A stretch of 64,000 bases of DNA from Polaromonas sp. YR568 (lineage in GTDB: Bacteria > Pseudomonadota > Gammaproteobacteria > Burkholderiales > Burkholderiaceae_C), in the NCBI RefSeq assembly GCF_900116715.1, contig NZ_FPBM01000007.1, forward strand, positions 124,001 through 188,000. The letters run 5' to 3'. The translations under genes and the position numbers were made by a program. The notes under the pieces are model-generated. The model had not been told where the DNA came from. It worked only from the letters and a program-made list of their open reading frames with translations, and ran no database searches. The number at the start of each line of letters is the position of its first letter. Positions within the stretch are counted from its first letter, which is position 1. Below, one piece after another: positions 18,560 through 26,981 of the stretch.

Positions 18560-19231
18560 TCAGTTTCCCAGCATGTTGACGCGTACATGCACCAGGTGAT
18601 CGATGCACAGCTCACGCGCGCGCACCGCGTCCCGTTGCTGCAGGGCTTCAACAAGGCTGCGGTGCTCGCGCTGGTATTCCAGCCGGCGCTCGGGCGTGGC
18701 GCTGCGGCGCTTGAGGGTGCCCCACTCGGCGTCTGAACGCGCCTGGTTCATCAGGCGAAAGACGCCGGAGATAAAACTGTTGTGCGCCGAATCGGCGATG
18801 ACCTCATGCAGCAGGCTGTCCCAGCGCTCGAAATCTTCCAGCGTGGTGGCAGCTTCGGCCTTGTTGCAGCATTCGTGCATGCGCTCGAAGTCGGCTGAGT
18901 TGGCGTTGCCAATCACCATGTCGATGATGGCCGGCTCCAGCGCCAGCCTGGCGCTCATCAACTCGGCAGGGCTGGCGGAATGCGCCGGCCCGCCGTCGGT
19001 AGTGGCGGCCAGCGCCTCGGCAATGTGCGCACTGACGTAAGTGCCGCTGCCCACCGTCTGGGTAATGAGGCCGCGCTCCTTGAGGACTGCCAGCACGCGC
19101 CGCACCGTGGCGCGGCTCAGGCCGCTTTGCTCGCTGAAGCTGCGCTCCGTCGGAATGCGGTGACCGGCGCGCCATTTGCGCGACTTCAGGTTGTCCAGGA
19201 TGCTTTCCTGCAGGGCGGTTGCGCTGTCCAT
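18560..19231 (-). CDS. GntR-family regulator, FadR/FCD class
   Basis: A 223-residue regulator. The winged helix is at the N-terminus (LQESILDNLKSRKWRAGHRI, LSRATVRRVLAVLKERGL, GSGTYVSAH). The helical FCD domain follows, with ARLALEPAIIDMVIG, ERWDSLLHEVIADSAHN and YQREHRSLVEALQQRD. The start at 19231 (MDSATALQES) matches typical family starts; no strong ribosome binding site is visible and an in-frame start 66 bp upstream is possible. It is divergent from the FAH/hydrolase/Bug genes, which it probably regulates. Confidence 0.87.
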   Translation of the reverse strand: MDSATALQESILDNLKSRKWRAGHRIPTERSFSEQSGLSRATVRRVLAVLKERGLITQTVGSGTYVSAHIAEALAATTDGGPAHSASPAELMSARLALEPAIIDMVIGNANSADFERMHECCNKAEAATTLEDFERWDSLLHEVIADSAHNSFISGVFRLMNQARSDAEWGTLKRRSATPERRLEYQREHRSLVEALQQRDAVRARELCIDHLVHVRVNMLGN

Positions 19232-19311
19232 AGAGTGATTCAGGTGCCTGTTCGGGTGAAATAAAGAGTTGCCGCTGATGATACCGGCATGCAACAAGTG
19301 GTTGAAATAAT

Positions 19312-19324
19312 AACCAGATTGGTT
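19312..19324. promoter_or_regulatory. Inverted repeat between divergent GntR and FAH genes
   Basis: AACCA-GAT-TGGTT forms 5-bp inverted arms in the AT-rich 280-bp intergenic region (19232-19511). A further GGTTGCAATTGGTT half-site array follows directly. Position between two divergent starts makes it a reasonable GntR operator candidate; no promoter hexamers stand out. Confidence 0.35.
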
Positions 19325-19511
19325 GCAATTGGTTTATACGTATTTTCACTATTTCTAGCCGTATTTCATAGGTGTTTTCCCCAAACATTTTCGATATCTT
19401 GTCCGGAGCGGTTGCTTATTGGTTGATCTTGGTCCTACGATGGTCTGGCGTTAAAAAGCCTCTGAGAGGCCTCACCCGGGCTGCCGCAGCCCCATCAACA
19501 GGAGACAGGAT

Positions 19512-20375
19512 TTGCGCATCGCGACTTTTCAACTCAAGGGCCGGCGGCTGGTCGGCCTGGTATCTACGGACGGCCAGAGCATCACGCCGTTTGACCTCCC
19601 GCCCGAGCAAATGCAAAGGGGCGCCCAGGCGATCATCGAGGCGGGTAACCCCAAGAAGATCCCCTTGCAGGGTGCTTCCGTAGCCATAGCCTCCGTCAAG
19701 CTCGAAGCACCGCTGCCGGTGCCGCGCCGCAATGTGTTCTGCGTAGGCCGCAACTACCATGCGCATGCCAAAGAGCTGCAGGCATCGGTCTTCAAGAACA
19801 ACACGGCCAACCCCGAGTCCTGGCCCATCGTCTTTACCAAGGTGCCCGAGAGCGTGGTCGGCCCGCACGACGACGTGGTGCTGCCGGTGGGGGTGTCGGA
19901 GCAGATCGACTATGAGTCAGAACTCACCATCGTCATCGGCAAGGGCGGGCGCAACATCACACGCGCCAACGCGATGCAGCATGTGTTCGGCTACACCATC
20001 ATCAACGACGTGACGGCACGTGACGTACAGATGCGCCACCAGCAGTGGGACCTGGGTAAATCGTTCGACACCTTTTGCCCCATGGGCCCGTGGATCGTGA
20101 CGGCGGATGAGCTTGACGGCAACAACACACGCGTGCGCGGCTGGGTCAACGGCGAGCTGCGCCAGGACGCACAGACCACCGATCTGATCTTCGACCTGCC
20201 GACGCTGATTGAAACCTGCTCGCGCGGCATCACGCTCTACCCCGGCGACCTGATCGCCACCGGCTCACCGGCCGGCGTGGGCATGGGCATGAACCCGCCG
20301 CAGTACCTCAAGGCCGGCGACGTGGTGCGCGTCGAGGTCGACGGCCTGGGCGTGATCGAAAACCGTTTTGTGTAG
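19512..20375 (+). CDS. Fumarylacetoacetate hydrolase-family protein
   Basis: A 287-residue FAH-superfamily enzyme (acylpyruvate/fumarylpyruvate hydrolase, or oxaloacetate decarboxylase-like). The core motifs are FCVGRNYHAHAKEL, SWPIVFTKVPESVVGPHD, and DYESELTIVIGKGG with the metal-binding ExE region. GYTIINDVTARDVQMRHQQW, GPWIVTADELD and GTSPAGVG-like TGSPAGVGMGM follow. The start codon is TTG, preceded by AGGAGACAGGA, a strong ribosome binding site. It heads a unit with an alpha/beta hydrolase and a Bug-type binding protein; together these suggest uptake and cleavage of an aromatic-ring fission or dicarboxylic compound. Confidence 0.88.
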   Translation: MRIATFQLKGRRLVGLVSTDGQSITPFDLPPEQMQRGAQAIIEAGNPKKIPLQGASVAIASVKLEAPLPVPRRNVFCVGRNYHAHAKELQASVFKNNTANPESWPIVFTKVPESVVGPHDDVVLPVGVSEQIDYESELTIVIGKGGRNITRANAMQHVFGYTIINDVTARDVQMRHQQWDLGKSFDTFCPMGPWIVTADELDGNNTRVRGWVNGELRQDAQTTDLIFDLPTLIETCSRGITLYPGDLIATGSPAGVGMGMNPPQYLKAGDVVRVEVDGLGVIENRFV

Positions 20376-20449
20376 GCCCATCCGGGCATGGATTGATTGA
20401 TTTATTCACTGACTGACTGCGCAAGAAGCGCCATAACAAGGAGACATTG

Positions 20450-21376
20450 ATGAGCAACGTGAAGTGGACGGGCGGTGTAGAGCACTGGACCCACAAGAAA
20501 ACGCCCGAGGGCGATATCAAGCTTTTTCTCTGGGAGAAAAAAGCCTCAACCAAAGTGCCGCACGCAGGCACCATCTTTTTTGTGCACGGCTCCTCGATGG
20601 CGTCGCAGCCCACCTTTGACCTGCATGTTCCCGGGCGTGCGTACTCGTCGGCCATGGACTGGTTCACCGAGCATGGCTTTGACACCTGGACCATGGACAA
20701 CGAGGGCTACGGCCGCTCCGACAAACACCGCGACATCAACTTCGACATCAGCAACGGCGCTGACGACCTGGCCGCCGGCAGCGAATACATCATGAAGAAG
20801 ACCGGCGCGCAGTCACTGTTGCTGTACGGAATTTCTTCAGGCGCACTCAAAGCAGGCCTCTTTGCCGAGCGCCACCCCGAGCGCGTGGGCAAGATCGCGC
20901 TGGACGCCTTTGTCTGGACCGGTGAAGGCAGCCACACGCTGGAGCAGCGCAAGAAGAAACTGCCGGAGTTTCTGGCCAAAAACCGCCGCGCCATCGACCG
21001 GCCTTTTGTGCACAGCATCTTCCAGCGCGACCATCCCGACACGGTGGAGCAACGCGTGGTCGAGGCATTCGCCGATGCGATCCTGACGCTGGACGACTCA
21101 ATGCCGACCGGCACCTATGTCGACATGTGTTCCAAGCTGCCGCTGCTGGACCCGAAAAAGCTGACCGTGCCGACCATCATCCTGCGCGGCGAGTACGACG
21201 GCATTGCCGGCATGGACGACCTGATCGACTACTTCAAGCTGCTGCCCAACATGAACAAGCAGTTCAGCGTGATGCGCGGCATCTCGCACGCCAGCTTTCA
21301 GCAGAAGAACTACATGATGGTCTACCAGATCCTGCACAGCTTCTTCACCATGCCTGAACCTTCCTACAAGGGGTAG
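20450..21376 (+). CDS. Alpha/beta hydrolase
   Basis: A 308-residue alpha/beta-hydrolase-fold protein. The oxyanion region is IFFVHGSSMASQPTFDL, the nucleophile elbow is LLYGISSGALKAGLFA (GxSxG), the acid region is TIILRGEYDGIAGMDDLI, and the His is in MRGISHASFQQKN. Start at 20450 is set by AAGGAG (20438-20443). It lies 74 bp after the FAH gene and 4 bp before the Bug gene, so the three look cotranscribed. C-C bond or ester hydrolysis is likely; substrate unknown. Confidence 0.85.
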   Translation: MSNVKWTGGVEHWTHKKTPEGDIKLFLWEKKASTKVPHAGTIFFVHGSSMASQPTFDLHVPGRAYSSAMDWFTEHGFDTWTMDNEGYGRSDKHRDINFDISNGADDLAAGSEYIMKKTGAQSLLLYGISSGALKAGLFAERHPERVGKIALDAFVWTGEGSHTLEQRKKKLPEFLAKNRRAIDRPFVHSIFQRDHPDTVEQRVVEAFADAILTLDDSMPTGTYVDMCSKLPLLDPKKLTVPTIILRGEYDGIAGMDDLIDYFKLLPNMNKQFSVMRGISHASFQQKNYMMVYQILHSFFTMPEPSYKG

Positions 21377-21380
21377 CACC

Positions 21381-22349
21381 ATGAAACCAATCTACAAATC
21401 AGTGGTGCTGGGTGCTGCGCTGGCGCTGGCCCTGGGTACGGCGTCCGCACAGGGCTACCCGAACAAACCGGTGCGGCTTATCGTGCCGTTTGCGCCGGGC
21501 GGCTTCACCGACGTGGTCGCGCGCATCCTGGGCCAGAAGCTGTCGGTGGCCATGGGGCAGCAGTTCGTCATCGAGAACAAGGCTGGCGCGGGCTCGACCA
21601 TAGGCACGGACTTCGTCGCCAAGGCCGCGCCTGACGGCTACACACTGGTGATGATCTCGACCACGCACGTGATCAGCCCGTGGATCTACAAGACCATGCC
21701 TTATGACCCGATCAAGAGCTTTACCGTGGTCTCCAAGCTGGTGGATTCGCCTTATGTGCTGCTGGTGAACCCCAAGGTGCAGGCCAACAATGTGAAGGAG
21801 CTGGTGGCGTTGGCCAAGGCTGCGCCGGAGACCATTCACTACGCATCGTCGGGCAACGGCAGTTCGCAGCATCTGATGGGTGGTCTGTTCGTCTCGATGA
21901 CGGGCGCGCCGCTCAAGCATGTGCCTTACCGCGGCAGCAGCGGTGCGTCGACCGACCTGGTGGCCGGTGTGGTGGAAACCAGTTTTGCCGGCGTGCCCAA
22001 TGCGCTGTCGCAGGTGCCGCAGGGCCGGCTCAAGGCCTTTGCCGTAACCACCGCCAAGCGCATTCCGCAACTGCCTGATGTGCCAACCATGCAGGAGGCC
22101 GGTGTTCCGGGTTACGAGGCTTCGGTGTGGCTGGCTTTGCTGGCGCCCGCCGGCACGCCCAAGGACATCGTGAACAAGCTCAACTCGGAGATCGCCAAGC
22201 TGATGAACACGCCGGACACCAAAAAGGCTTTGTACGACGCAGGTGTAGAGCCCACGCCGTCCAGCCCTGAGGCGATGTCGGAGTACATGGTGAAAGAAAT
22301 GGACCGCTGGGGCAAAGTGGTCAAGGACATCGGAATCAAGGTCGAATAA
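21381..22349 (+). CDS. Bug/TctC-type periplasmic solute-binding protein
   Basis: A 322-residue tripartite tricarboxylate transporter receptor (Bug family). It has a signal peptide ending ALGTASAQG, then YPNKPVRLIVPFAPGGFTDV, IENKAGAGSTIGTDFVAKA, PDGYTLVMISTTH, and the binding loop YRGSSGASTDLVAGVVETSF. The C-terminus includes GVPGYEASVWLALLAPAGTP. No TctA/TctB membrane partners are adjacent, which is common for Bug proteins in this bacterial group. It is the last gene of the unit begun by the FAH hydrolase; the terminator follows 15 bp later. Confidence 0.92.
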   Translation: MKPIYKSVVLGAALALALGTASAQGYPNKPVRLIVPFAPGGFTDVVARILGQKLSVAMGQQFVIENKAGAGSTIGTDFVAKAAPDGYTLVMISTTHVISPWIYKTMPYDPIKSFTVVSKLVDSPYVLLVNPKVQANNVKELVALAKAAPETIHYASSGNGSSQHLMGGLFVSMTGAPLKHVPYRGSSGASTDLVAGVVETSFAGVPNALSQVPQGRLKAFAVTTAKRIPQLPDVPTMQEAGVPGYEASVWLALLAPAGTPKDIVNKLNSEIAKLMNTPDTKKALYDAGVEPTPSSPEAMSEYMVKEMDRWGKVVKDIGIKVE

Positions 22350-22364
22350 GCCCGACGCCCATGA

Positions 22365-22401
22365 AAAAGGCCGCTGCAGACATTGTCTGCAGCGGCCTTT
22401 T
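22365..22401. terminator. Bidirectional terminator between Bug and helicase genes
   Basis: AAAAGGCCGCTGCAGACA (22365-22382) pairs almost perfectly with TGTCTGCAGCGGCCTTTT (22384-22401), with an A-run on the left and T-rich flank on the right. It sits between convergent genes and can serve both strands. Confidence 0.85.
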
Positions 22402-22435
22402 GTTTTTGCTTTACTGTGCGTTGATTACTTAAAAA

Positions 22436-24364
22436 TCAATCGCGGAAAGGCTTGGAGAACTTGCCGGGCTTCTTGGCCGCATCGCGGGGCACAAACACCT
22501 TGCCGGCAGGCTTGGCAAAACCAGGCTTGCGGTTGGCGAAGTCAGGACGCGGTGCGAAGCCTTCATTGCGGGACGCAAAACCGTCGTTACGCGGGGCGAA
22601 GTTGCGGTCGTCGCGCTGGGCGAAACCGCCATTGTTGTTGCCGCCGCCGAAGCCGCGGTCGTCTTGACGGCGCGGGCCGCGGTCATTGAAGCCCGAACGG
22701 TCTGCGTAGTTGTTGCCGCCGTGCGGTGCGGGAGGACGGCCCTGGAAGGCGCCGCGGTCACCGCCGCGATCGCCACCACGGTCATCACGGTTGTTGCCAA
22801 AGCCGGCAAAGCCGCCATTGCCAAAACCGCTCTGCGGCTTGCGGCCGTAACCACCACGATCACCACCGCCAAAATTGCGGCCGCCGCGGTCGCCACCGAA
22901 GTTGCCGCGTGGGCGCTCGGAGGTCGGGGCAAAGCGCTGCTGCGGCTCAAGGCCGGCGATCACGCTGGGCTTGAGGTTTTGCTGCATGTAGTGTTCGATG
23001 TCCTGGATCTTGCGGCGATCGCGGAATTCGGCGATCGTCACAGCCACACCTTCGCGGCCGGCACGGCCGGTGCGGCCGATACGGTGCACATAGTCTTCGG
23101 CTTTCATCGGCAGGCCGTAGTTGATCACGTGGGTGATGGTGGGCACGTCCAGGCCGCGGGCGGCCACGTCGGTTGCCACCAGCACTTGCACGCGGCCGTC
23201 ACGGAAAGCCATCAGGCGGCGGTTGCGCAGGCCCTGGCCGAGCGCGCCGTGCAGCGCCACGGCGCTGAAGCCTTCTTGCACCAGGTCGTTGGCCAGGCCG
23301 TCACATTCAACCTGGGTGCTCGCAAACACGATGGCCTGGTTGATGGTGGTGTCGCGCAGCAGGTGATCCAGCAGCTTTCGCTTGTGGGTCATGTTGTCGG
23401 CCCACAGCAGCGACTGCGTGATGGACGCATGCTTTTCATGCGGTGAATCGATTTCGACGCGTTGCGGCGTGCGCATGACGCGGGTTGCCAGTTGCATGAT
23501 GCGGGGCGCGAAGGTGGCGCTGAACATCATGGTCTGCTTGCGCTCGATGGTGAGCTGGTTGACTTCGGTCAGGTCATCGGCAAAGCCGAGGTCCAGCATG
23601 CGGTCGGCTTCGTCAACGACGAGGAACTGCACCTTGTCCAGCTTGATCTGCATGCTGCGCTGCAAGTCGAGCAGGCGGCCGGGCGTGGCGACCACGAGGT
23701 TGGCGTTCTGCAGCTTGGCGATTTGCAGTTGGTAAGGGATGCCACCAACGACGTTGGCGATGCGCAGACCGCGGCAGTGTCGCACCAGGTCGATCGCGTC
23801 GGCGCAGACTTGCTGGGCCAGCTCGCGCGTGGGGCACAGAATCAGCGCGCCGGGCGTGGCGGCCTTGAAGTTGCGGGGGCTGGTCGGGTCTTTGCGCTTG
23901 GGCTTTTTCAGCGGGGCTTCGCCGCGGGCGACAGCTTCTGCGCTCAGGCGTTCGAACTCGGAGCGTTCAAAACGCTCGGCTTCTTCCTGCTGCATGAGCA
24001 GGGTGTGCAGCACGGGCAGCAGGAAAGCGGCGGTCTTGCCGCTGCCGGTCTGGCTGGAGACCAGCAAGTCGGTGAATTTGGCAGCCTTGGGGTCAGCGTC
24101 CAGGGCCTGCATGGCCTTGGGGATGGTGGCCATTTGCACGGCGGTGGGCTTGGTAAAACCCATGTCGGCGACAGCCTGCAGCAGTTCCTTGGCAAGGCCC
24201 AGTTCTACAAAGCCGTTGGGCTCGGCCACGATCGCGTCGAGCGAAGTGGGGCTGGCTTCAAGCGCATCGGAAAAATCCGGGGCGGCATTAAAACCGGTGT
24301 CGATGTTGTCGGCGGCAATGGCTTCAGGCAAAAAGTCGCCACGAGCCTCAAAAGAGTCAGTCAT
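22436..24364 (-). CDS. DEAD-box RNA helicase (RhlE-like)
   Basis: A 642-residue ATP-dependent RNA helicase. The Q motif is near residue 60 (DMGFTKPTAVQMATIP). Motif I is SSQTGSGKTAAF, with PTRELAQQ (Ia), VVATPGRLLDL (Ib), VVDEADRMLDLGF (II, DEAD), FSATF (III), VLVATDVAARGLDVP (V) and YVHRIGRTGRAG (VI). An insertion rich in acidic and basic residues lies between motifs I and Ia (EEAERFERSEFERLS). The last 150 residues are Gly/Arg/Asn-rich RGG-type repeats that bind RNA. The ATG at 24364 is chosen over an in-frame GTG 18 bases upstream. Its leader is long and structured. Confidence 0.94.
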   Translation of the reverse strand: MTDSFEARGDFLPEAIAADNIDTGFNAAPDFSDALEASPTSLDAIVAEPNGFVELGLAKELLQAVADMGFTKPTAVQMATIPKAMQALDADPKAAKFTDLLVSSQTGSGKTAAFLLPVLHTLLMQQEEAERFERSEFERLSAEAVARGEAPLKKPKRKDPTSPRNFKAATPGALILCPTRELAQQVCADAIDLVRHCRGLRIANVVGGIPYQLQIAKLQNANLVVATPGRLLDLQRSMQIKLDKVQFLVVDEADRMLDLGFADDLTEVNQLTIERKQTMMFSATFAPRIMQLATRVMRTPQRVEIDSPHEKHASITQSLLWADNMTHKRKLLDHLLRDTTINQAIVFASTQVECDGLANDLVQEGFSAVALHGALGQGLRNRRLMAFRDGRVQVLVATDVAARGLDVPTITHVINYGLPMKAEDYVHRIGRTGRAGREGVAVTIAEFRDRRKIQDIEHYMQQNLKPSVIAGLEPQQRFAPTSERPRGNFGGDRGGRNFGGGDRGGYGRKPQSGFGNGGFAGFGNNRDDRGGDRGGDRGAFQGRPPAPHGGNNYADRSGFNDRGPRRQDDRGFGGGNNNGGFAQRDDRNFAPRNDGFASRNEGFAPRPDFANRKPGFAKPAGKVFVPRDAAKKPGKFSKPFRD

Positions 24365-24378
24365 GTTTTTCTCACTAA

Positions 24379-24450
24379 TCACCTGTTCGCAACGCTTTTG
24401 GCGAGGGAACAGGAAACTTCACCTCCTGCGATGCAGAAGGATTCGTTCAT
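24379..24450 (-). other. Possible 23-codon upstream ORF in helicase leader
   Basis: In the helicase leader an ATG at 24450 opens a short frame, MNESFCIAGGEVSCSLAKSV and three more residues, ending in TGA 14 nt before the helicase ATG. The start codon abuts the 3' arm of a strong hairpin. Inside the frame is AGGAGGTGA, an unusually strong Shine-Dalgarno with no good start after it. It may be a regulatory leader peptide or chance. Confidence 0.25.
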
Positions 24451-24480
24451 GGTTAATAAAACATCAACCATCAAACGAAT
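24441..24480 (-). promoter_or_regulatory. 40-nt hairpin in helicase 5' leader
   Basis: A 7-bp outer stem (ATTCGTT at 24441 with AACGAAT at 24474-24480), a small internal loop, and a 9-bp inner stem close a short loop. It lies about 80-115 nt before the helicase start, between the -10 and the coding region. A stable leader hairpin ahead of a DEAD-box helicase gene suggests temperature- or helicase-dependent autoregulation (inference). Confidence 0.5.
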
Positions 24481-24609
24481 ATGCAGCTTGGGCGGCGAGC
24501 ATCAATCCCTTGATTGAAGCTGTGCCCGAAGCGGTGACTCCGTTGTGGAGTCCAAAAGTGTGAGGTAGATGTACAAATGCAGCGCACCCTGTGCAACCGC
24601 AAGCCCACG

Positions 24610-24615
24610 ATTATA
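24610..24615 (-). promoter_or_regulatory. -10 element for DEAD-box helicase
   Basis: TATAAT on the minus strand (context CGCTATAATCG). It would start a transcript with about 235 nt of leader before the helicase ATG. No good -35 is seen at 16-18 bp. The same GCTATAATC context occurs before rplS and rpsP. The gene-free stretch 24365-24775 otherwise holds only the leader hairpin and a repeat copy. Confidence 0.5.
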
Positions 24616-24716
24616 GCGTGCTTTACGGGTTTCTACTAGTCCCCCTGTCAATCCGGGGCTTTTACGGCTGCGGCGCGGCCTGGCGGACACGCTGCCTGAG
24701 CCAGTCATTCGCTATC

Positions 24717-24774
24717 ATTTCAGGAGCTACCTGCCCATATACCGCGTAGGCCAGACCCCAAAAAGACTTGAAAT
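24717..24774 (+). repeat. Short intergenic repeat, AGCTGCTTACGC family (divergent copy)
   Basis: TTTCAGGAGCTACCTGCCCA, a later GGCCA and a terminal TTGAAAT align with the copy at 51905-51973. The ends (ATTTCAGG and CTTGAAAT) are partly inverted. It lies just after the orn stop codon, in the gap before the helicase promoter. Confidence 0.4.
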
Positions 24775-24775
24775 A

Positions 24776-25339
24776 TCACTTCAAAAAGTGCTCCCGGTAA
24801 TGCTCCAGTTCGTCGATGGATTCGTGCACATCAGCCAGGGCGGTATGGCTCTGGCGCTTCTTGAAAGCGCTGTAAACCTCGGGGCGCCAGCGCTTGGCAA
24901 GCTCCTTGAAGGTGCTCACGTCGACATTGCGGTAGTGCAGGAAGGCCTCGAGCTTGGGCATGTACTTGACCAGAAAGCGCCTGTCCTGGCTGATGGTGTT
25001 GCCGCACAGGGGCGAAACGCCCTTGGGAACGTACTGGGACAGGAAGGCCAGAATCTGCGCTTCGGCATCCGCCTCGTCCACGGTGCTGGCCTTGACCTTG
25101 TCGATCAGGCCGCTGCGCCCGTGGGTGCCCTTGTTCCAGGCGTCCATCTGGTCCAGCAATTCGTCGGTCTGGTGGATCGCCAGCACGGGCCCTTCGATGC
25201 GCGGCGTGAGCTGCGGGCCCGTCACGATGACGGCGATTTCAATAAGGCGCTCTTTTTCCGGGTCCAGCCCGGTCATTTCGCAGTCGAGCCAGACGAGGTT
25301 TTGGTCTGATTTTTTGAGTAGGGGTTCAGTTTCAGGCAT
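24776..25339 (-). CDS. orn: Oligoribonuclease
   Basis: A 187-residue DEDDh 3'-5' exoribonuclease that degrades 2-5 nt RNAs, including pGpG from cyclic-di-GMP turnover. The motifs are [15 protein letters not shown] (ExoI, DxE), [11 protein letters not shown] (ExoII Asp), and [15 protein letters not shown] (ExoIII, HxxxD). It also has [12 protein letters not shown] and [14 protein letters not shown], typical of Orn. Length matches the family. It is divergent from the M48 protease gene (35 bp between starts), so the two share a compact promoter region. Confidence 0.96.
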   Translation of the reverse strand: MPETEPLLKKSDQNLVWLDCEMTGLDPEKERLIEIAVIVTGPQLTPRIEGPVLAIHQTDELLDQMDAWNKGTHGRSGLIDKVKASTVDEADAEAQILAFLSQYVPKGVSPLCGNTISQDRRFLVKYMPKLEAFLHYRNVDVSTFKELAKRWRPEVYSAFKKRQSHTALADVHESIDELEHYREHFLK

Positions 25340-25374
25340 CTTGCTATTCTCGTTGATCGCCTAAACTGCCACCC

Positions 25375-26664
25375 ATGACCGACCATTCGCTTGTTTTCAC
25401 TGGGGTGTTTTCCGCCGTGCTGGTGCTGGGCCTGCTCACGAAGTTCTACCTGGCTTCGCGGCAGATCCGCCACGTGGCGCGCAACCGCGGCGCCGTGCCG
25501 GCCGCGTTCGCCGCCACCATTTCACTGACCGCGCACCAGAAGGCGGCCGACTACACCATCGCCAAAGCACGCTTCGGCATGCTGGAGATGGCGTTTGGCG
25601 CCGCCGTGCTACTGGGCTGGACGCTGCTGGGCGGCATCGATGCGCTAAACCAGGCGCTCTCCGGCTCGAGCCTGGCGAACTGGGGAGCACTGGTGCCGCA
25701 GCTGGCCCTGCTGGCAGCATTCGGCCTGATCAGCGGCGTGCTGGATTTGCCCTTCACGCTTTGCAGCACCTTCCGGATTGAAGAGCGCTTTGGCTTTAAC
25801 AAGATGACCTTCAAGCTCTGGTTGACCGACCTCGTGAAGTCCACCCTGGTGGGCATCGTCATCGGCCTGCCCATCGTGGCGCTCATCCTCTGGCTGATGG
25901 GCAGCGCGGGCAAGCTCTGGTGGCTCTGGGCCTGGGGCGTGTGGATGGGTTTTAACCTCCTGGTGCTGGTGCTGTACCCCACCGTGATCGCACCGCTGTT
26001 CAACAAATTCAAACCCCTGGAAGACGAGGCCCTGAAGGCGCGTGTGACCGCGCTGATGCAGCGCTGCGGCTTTGCGGCCAAGGGCCTCTTCGTGATGGAC
26101 GGCAGCAAACGCTCGGCCCATGCCAACGCCTACTTCACCGGGTTTGGCGCGGCCAAGCGCGTGGTGTTTTACGACACCCTGCTCAAGCAGCTCAGCCCTG
26201 GCGAAGTGGACGCCGTACTGGCGCATGAACTGGGCCATTTCAAGCACAAACACATCATCAAACGCATCATCTCGATGTTTGCCATGAGCCTGGCTGGTTT
26301 TGCGCTGCTGGGCTGGCTGTCGTCGCAGGTGTGGTTCTATACCGGCCTGGGCGTGCGGCCCAATCTCACCGGCGCCAACGATGCGCTGGCGCTGCTGCTG
26401 TTTTTGCTGGTGGTGCCGCTCTTCAGCTTCTTCATCTCGCCGGTGTTCGCCCAGTTCTCGCGCAAACACGAGTTCGAGGCCGACGCCTATGCCGTGGCGC
26501 AGACCGACGGCAAGGACCTGCAGAGCGCGCTGCTCAAGCTTTATCAAGACAATGCCAGCACCCTCACGCCCGACCCGGTGTTTGTGAAGTTTTACTATTC
26601 GCACCCGCCCGCCTCCGAGCGGCTGGGCCGCATGATCCCTTCCGTTGAAAGCGCTGCGACATGA
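25375..26664 (+). CDS. M48-family membrane zinc metalloprotease (Ste24-like)
   Basis: A 429-residue integral-membrane peptidase of the CAAX-protease 1/Ste24 group. About seven hydrophobic segments are visible. The zinc motif is HELGH at residues 284-288 (VLAHELGHFKHKH), with the third ligand Glu in KHEFEADAYAVAQ near residue 365. The conserved FRIEERFGFNKMTFKLW follows the second helices. It probably processes membrane or lipid-linked proteins in quality control. The stop codon overlaps the start of the next gene (ATGA), so translation is coupled to the pterin dehydratase. Confidence 0.93.
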   Translation: MTDHSLVFTGVFSAVLVLGLLTKFYLASRQIRHVARNRGAVPAAFAATISLTAHQKAADYTIAKARFGMLEMAFGAAVLLGWTLLGGIDALNQALSGSSLANWGALVPQLALLAAFGLISGVLDLPFTLCSTFRIEERFGFNKMTFKLWLTDLVKSTLVGIVIGLPIVALILWLMGSAGKLWWLWAWGVWMGFNLLVLVLYPTVIAPLFNKFKPLEDEALKARVTALMQRCGFAAKGLFVMDGSKRSAHANAYFTGFGAAKRVVFYDTLLKQLSPGEVDAVLAHELGHFKHKHIIKRIISMFAMSLAGFALLGWLSSQVWFYTGLGVRPNLTGANDALALLLFLLVVPLFSFFISPVFAQFSRKHEFEADAYAVAQTDGKDLQSALLKLYQDNASTLTPDPVFVKFYYSHPPASERLGRMIPSVESAAT

Positions 26665-26981
26665 GCAACCCCATCCACCAAAACCGCCGGGCGCTGAGCG
26701 CCACCGAGATCGTCACCCAGCTGAGCAAGCTCAACGGCGAGCAGGCCCTGGGCTGGCGCTTGATCGATGGCTCGCTCGAGAAAACCTACACCTTCAAAAA
26801 CTACTACGAGACCATCGCTTTTGTGAACGCGCTGGCCTTTATTGCCAACGCCGAAGACCATCACCCCGACCTGGCGGTGAGCTACGGCAAATGCACCGTA
26901 CGCTTCAACACGCACGATGTGGACGGCATTTCCGTCAGCGACTTCTTTTGCGCGTCGAAGGTTGACGCCTTGCTGGCTTGA
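26661..26981 (+). CDS. phhB: 4a-hydroxytetrahydrobiopterin dehydratase
   Basis: A 106-residue pterin-4a-carbinolamine dehydratase that regenerates tetrahydrobiopterin or acts in molybdopterin metabolism. Family features: GWRLIDGSLEKTYTFKNYYE, VNALAFIANAEDHHPDLAVS (with the HHP active-site cluster), and VRFNTHDVDGIS. It overlaps the M48 gene by 4 bp and rsgA by 4 bp. No phenylalanine hydroxylase gene is in the window, so its physiological partner is not evident. Confidence 0.93.
   Translation: MSNPIHQNRRALSATEIVTQLSKLNGEQALGWRLIDGSLEKTYTFKNYYETIAFVNALAFIANAEDHHPDLAVSYGKCTVRFNTHDVDGISVSDFFCASKVDALLA

Noticed and set aside
22664..23446. 260-codon Ala/Val-rich frame on the + strand
   Set aside because: Antisense to the RGG-repeat tail and core of the DEAD-box helicase.
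24502..24708. 68-codon frame on the minus strand over the helicase promoter
   Set aside because: It begins upstream of the predicted -10 and lies across the leader; no ribosome binding site or family feature.
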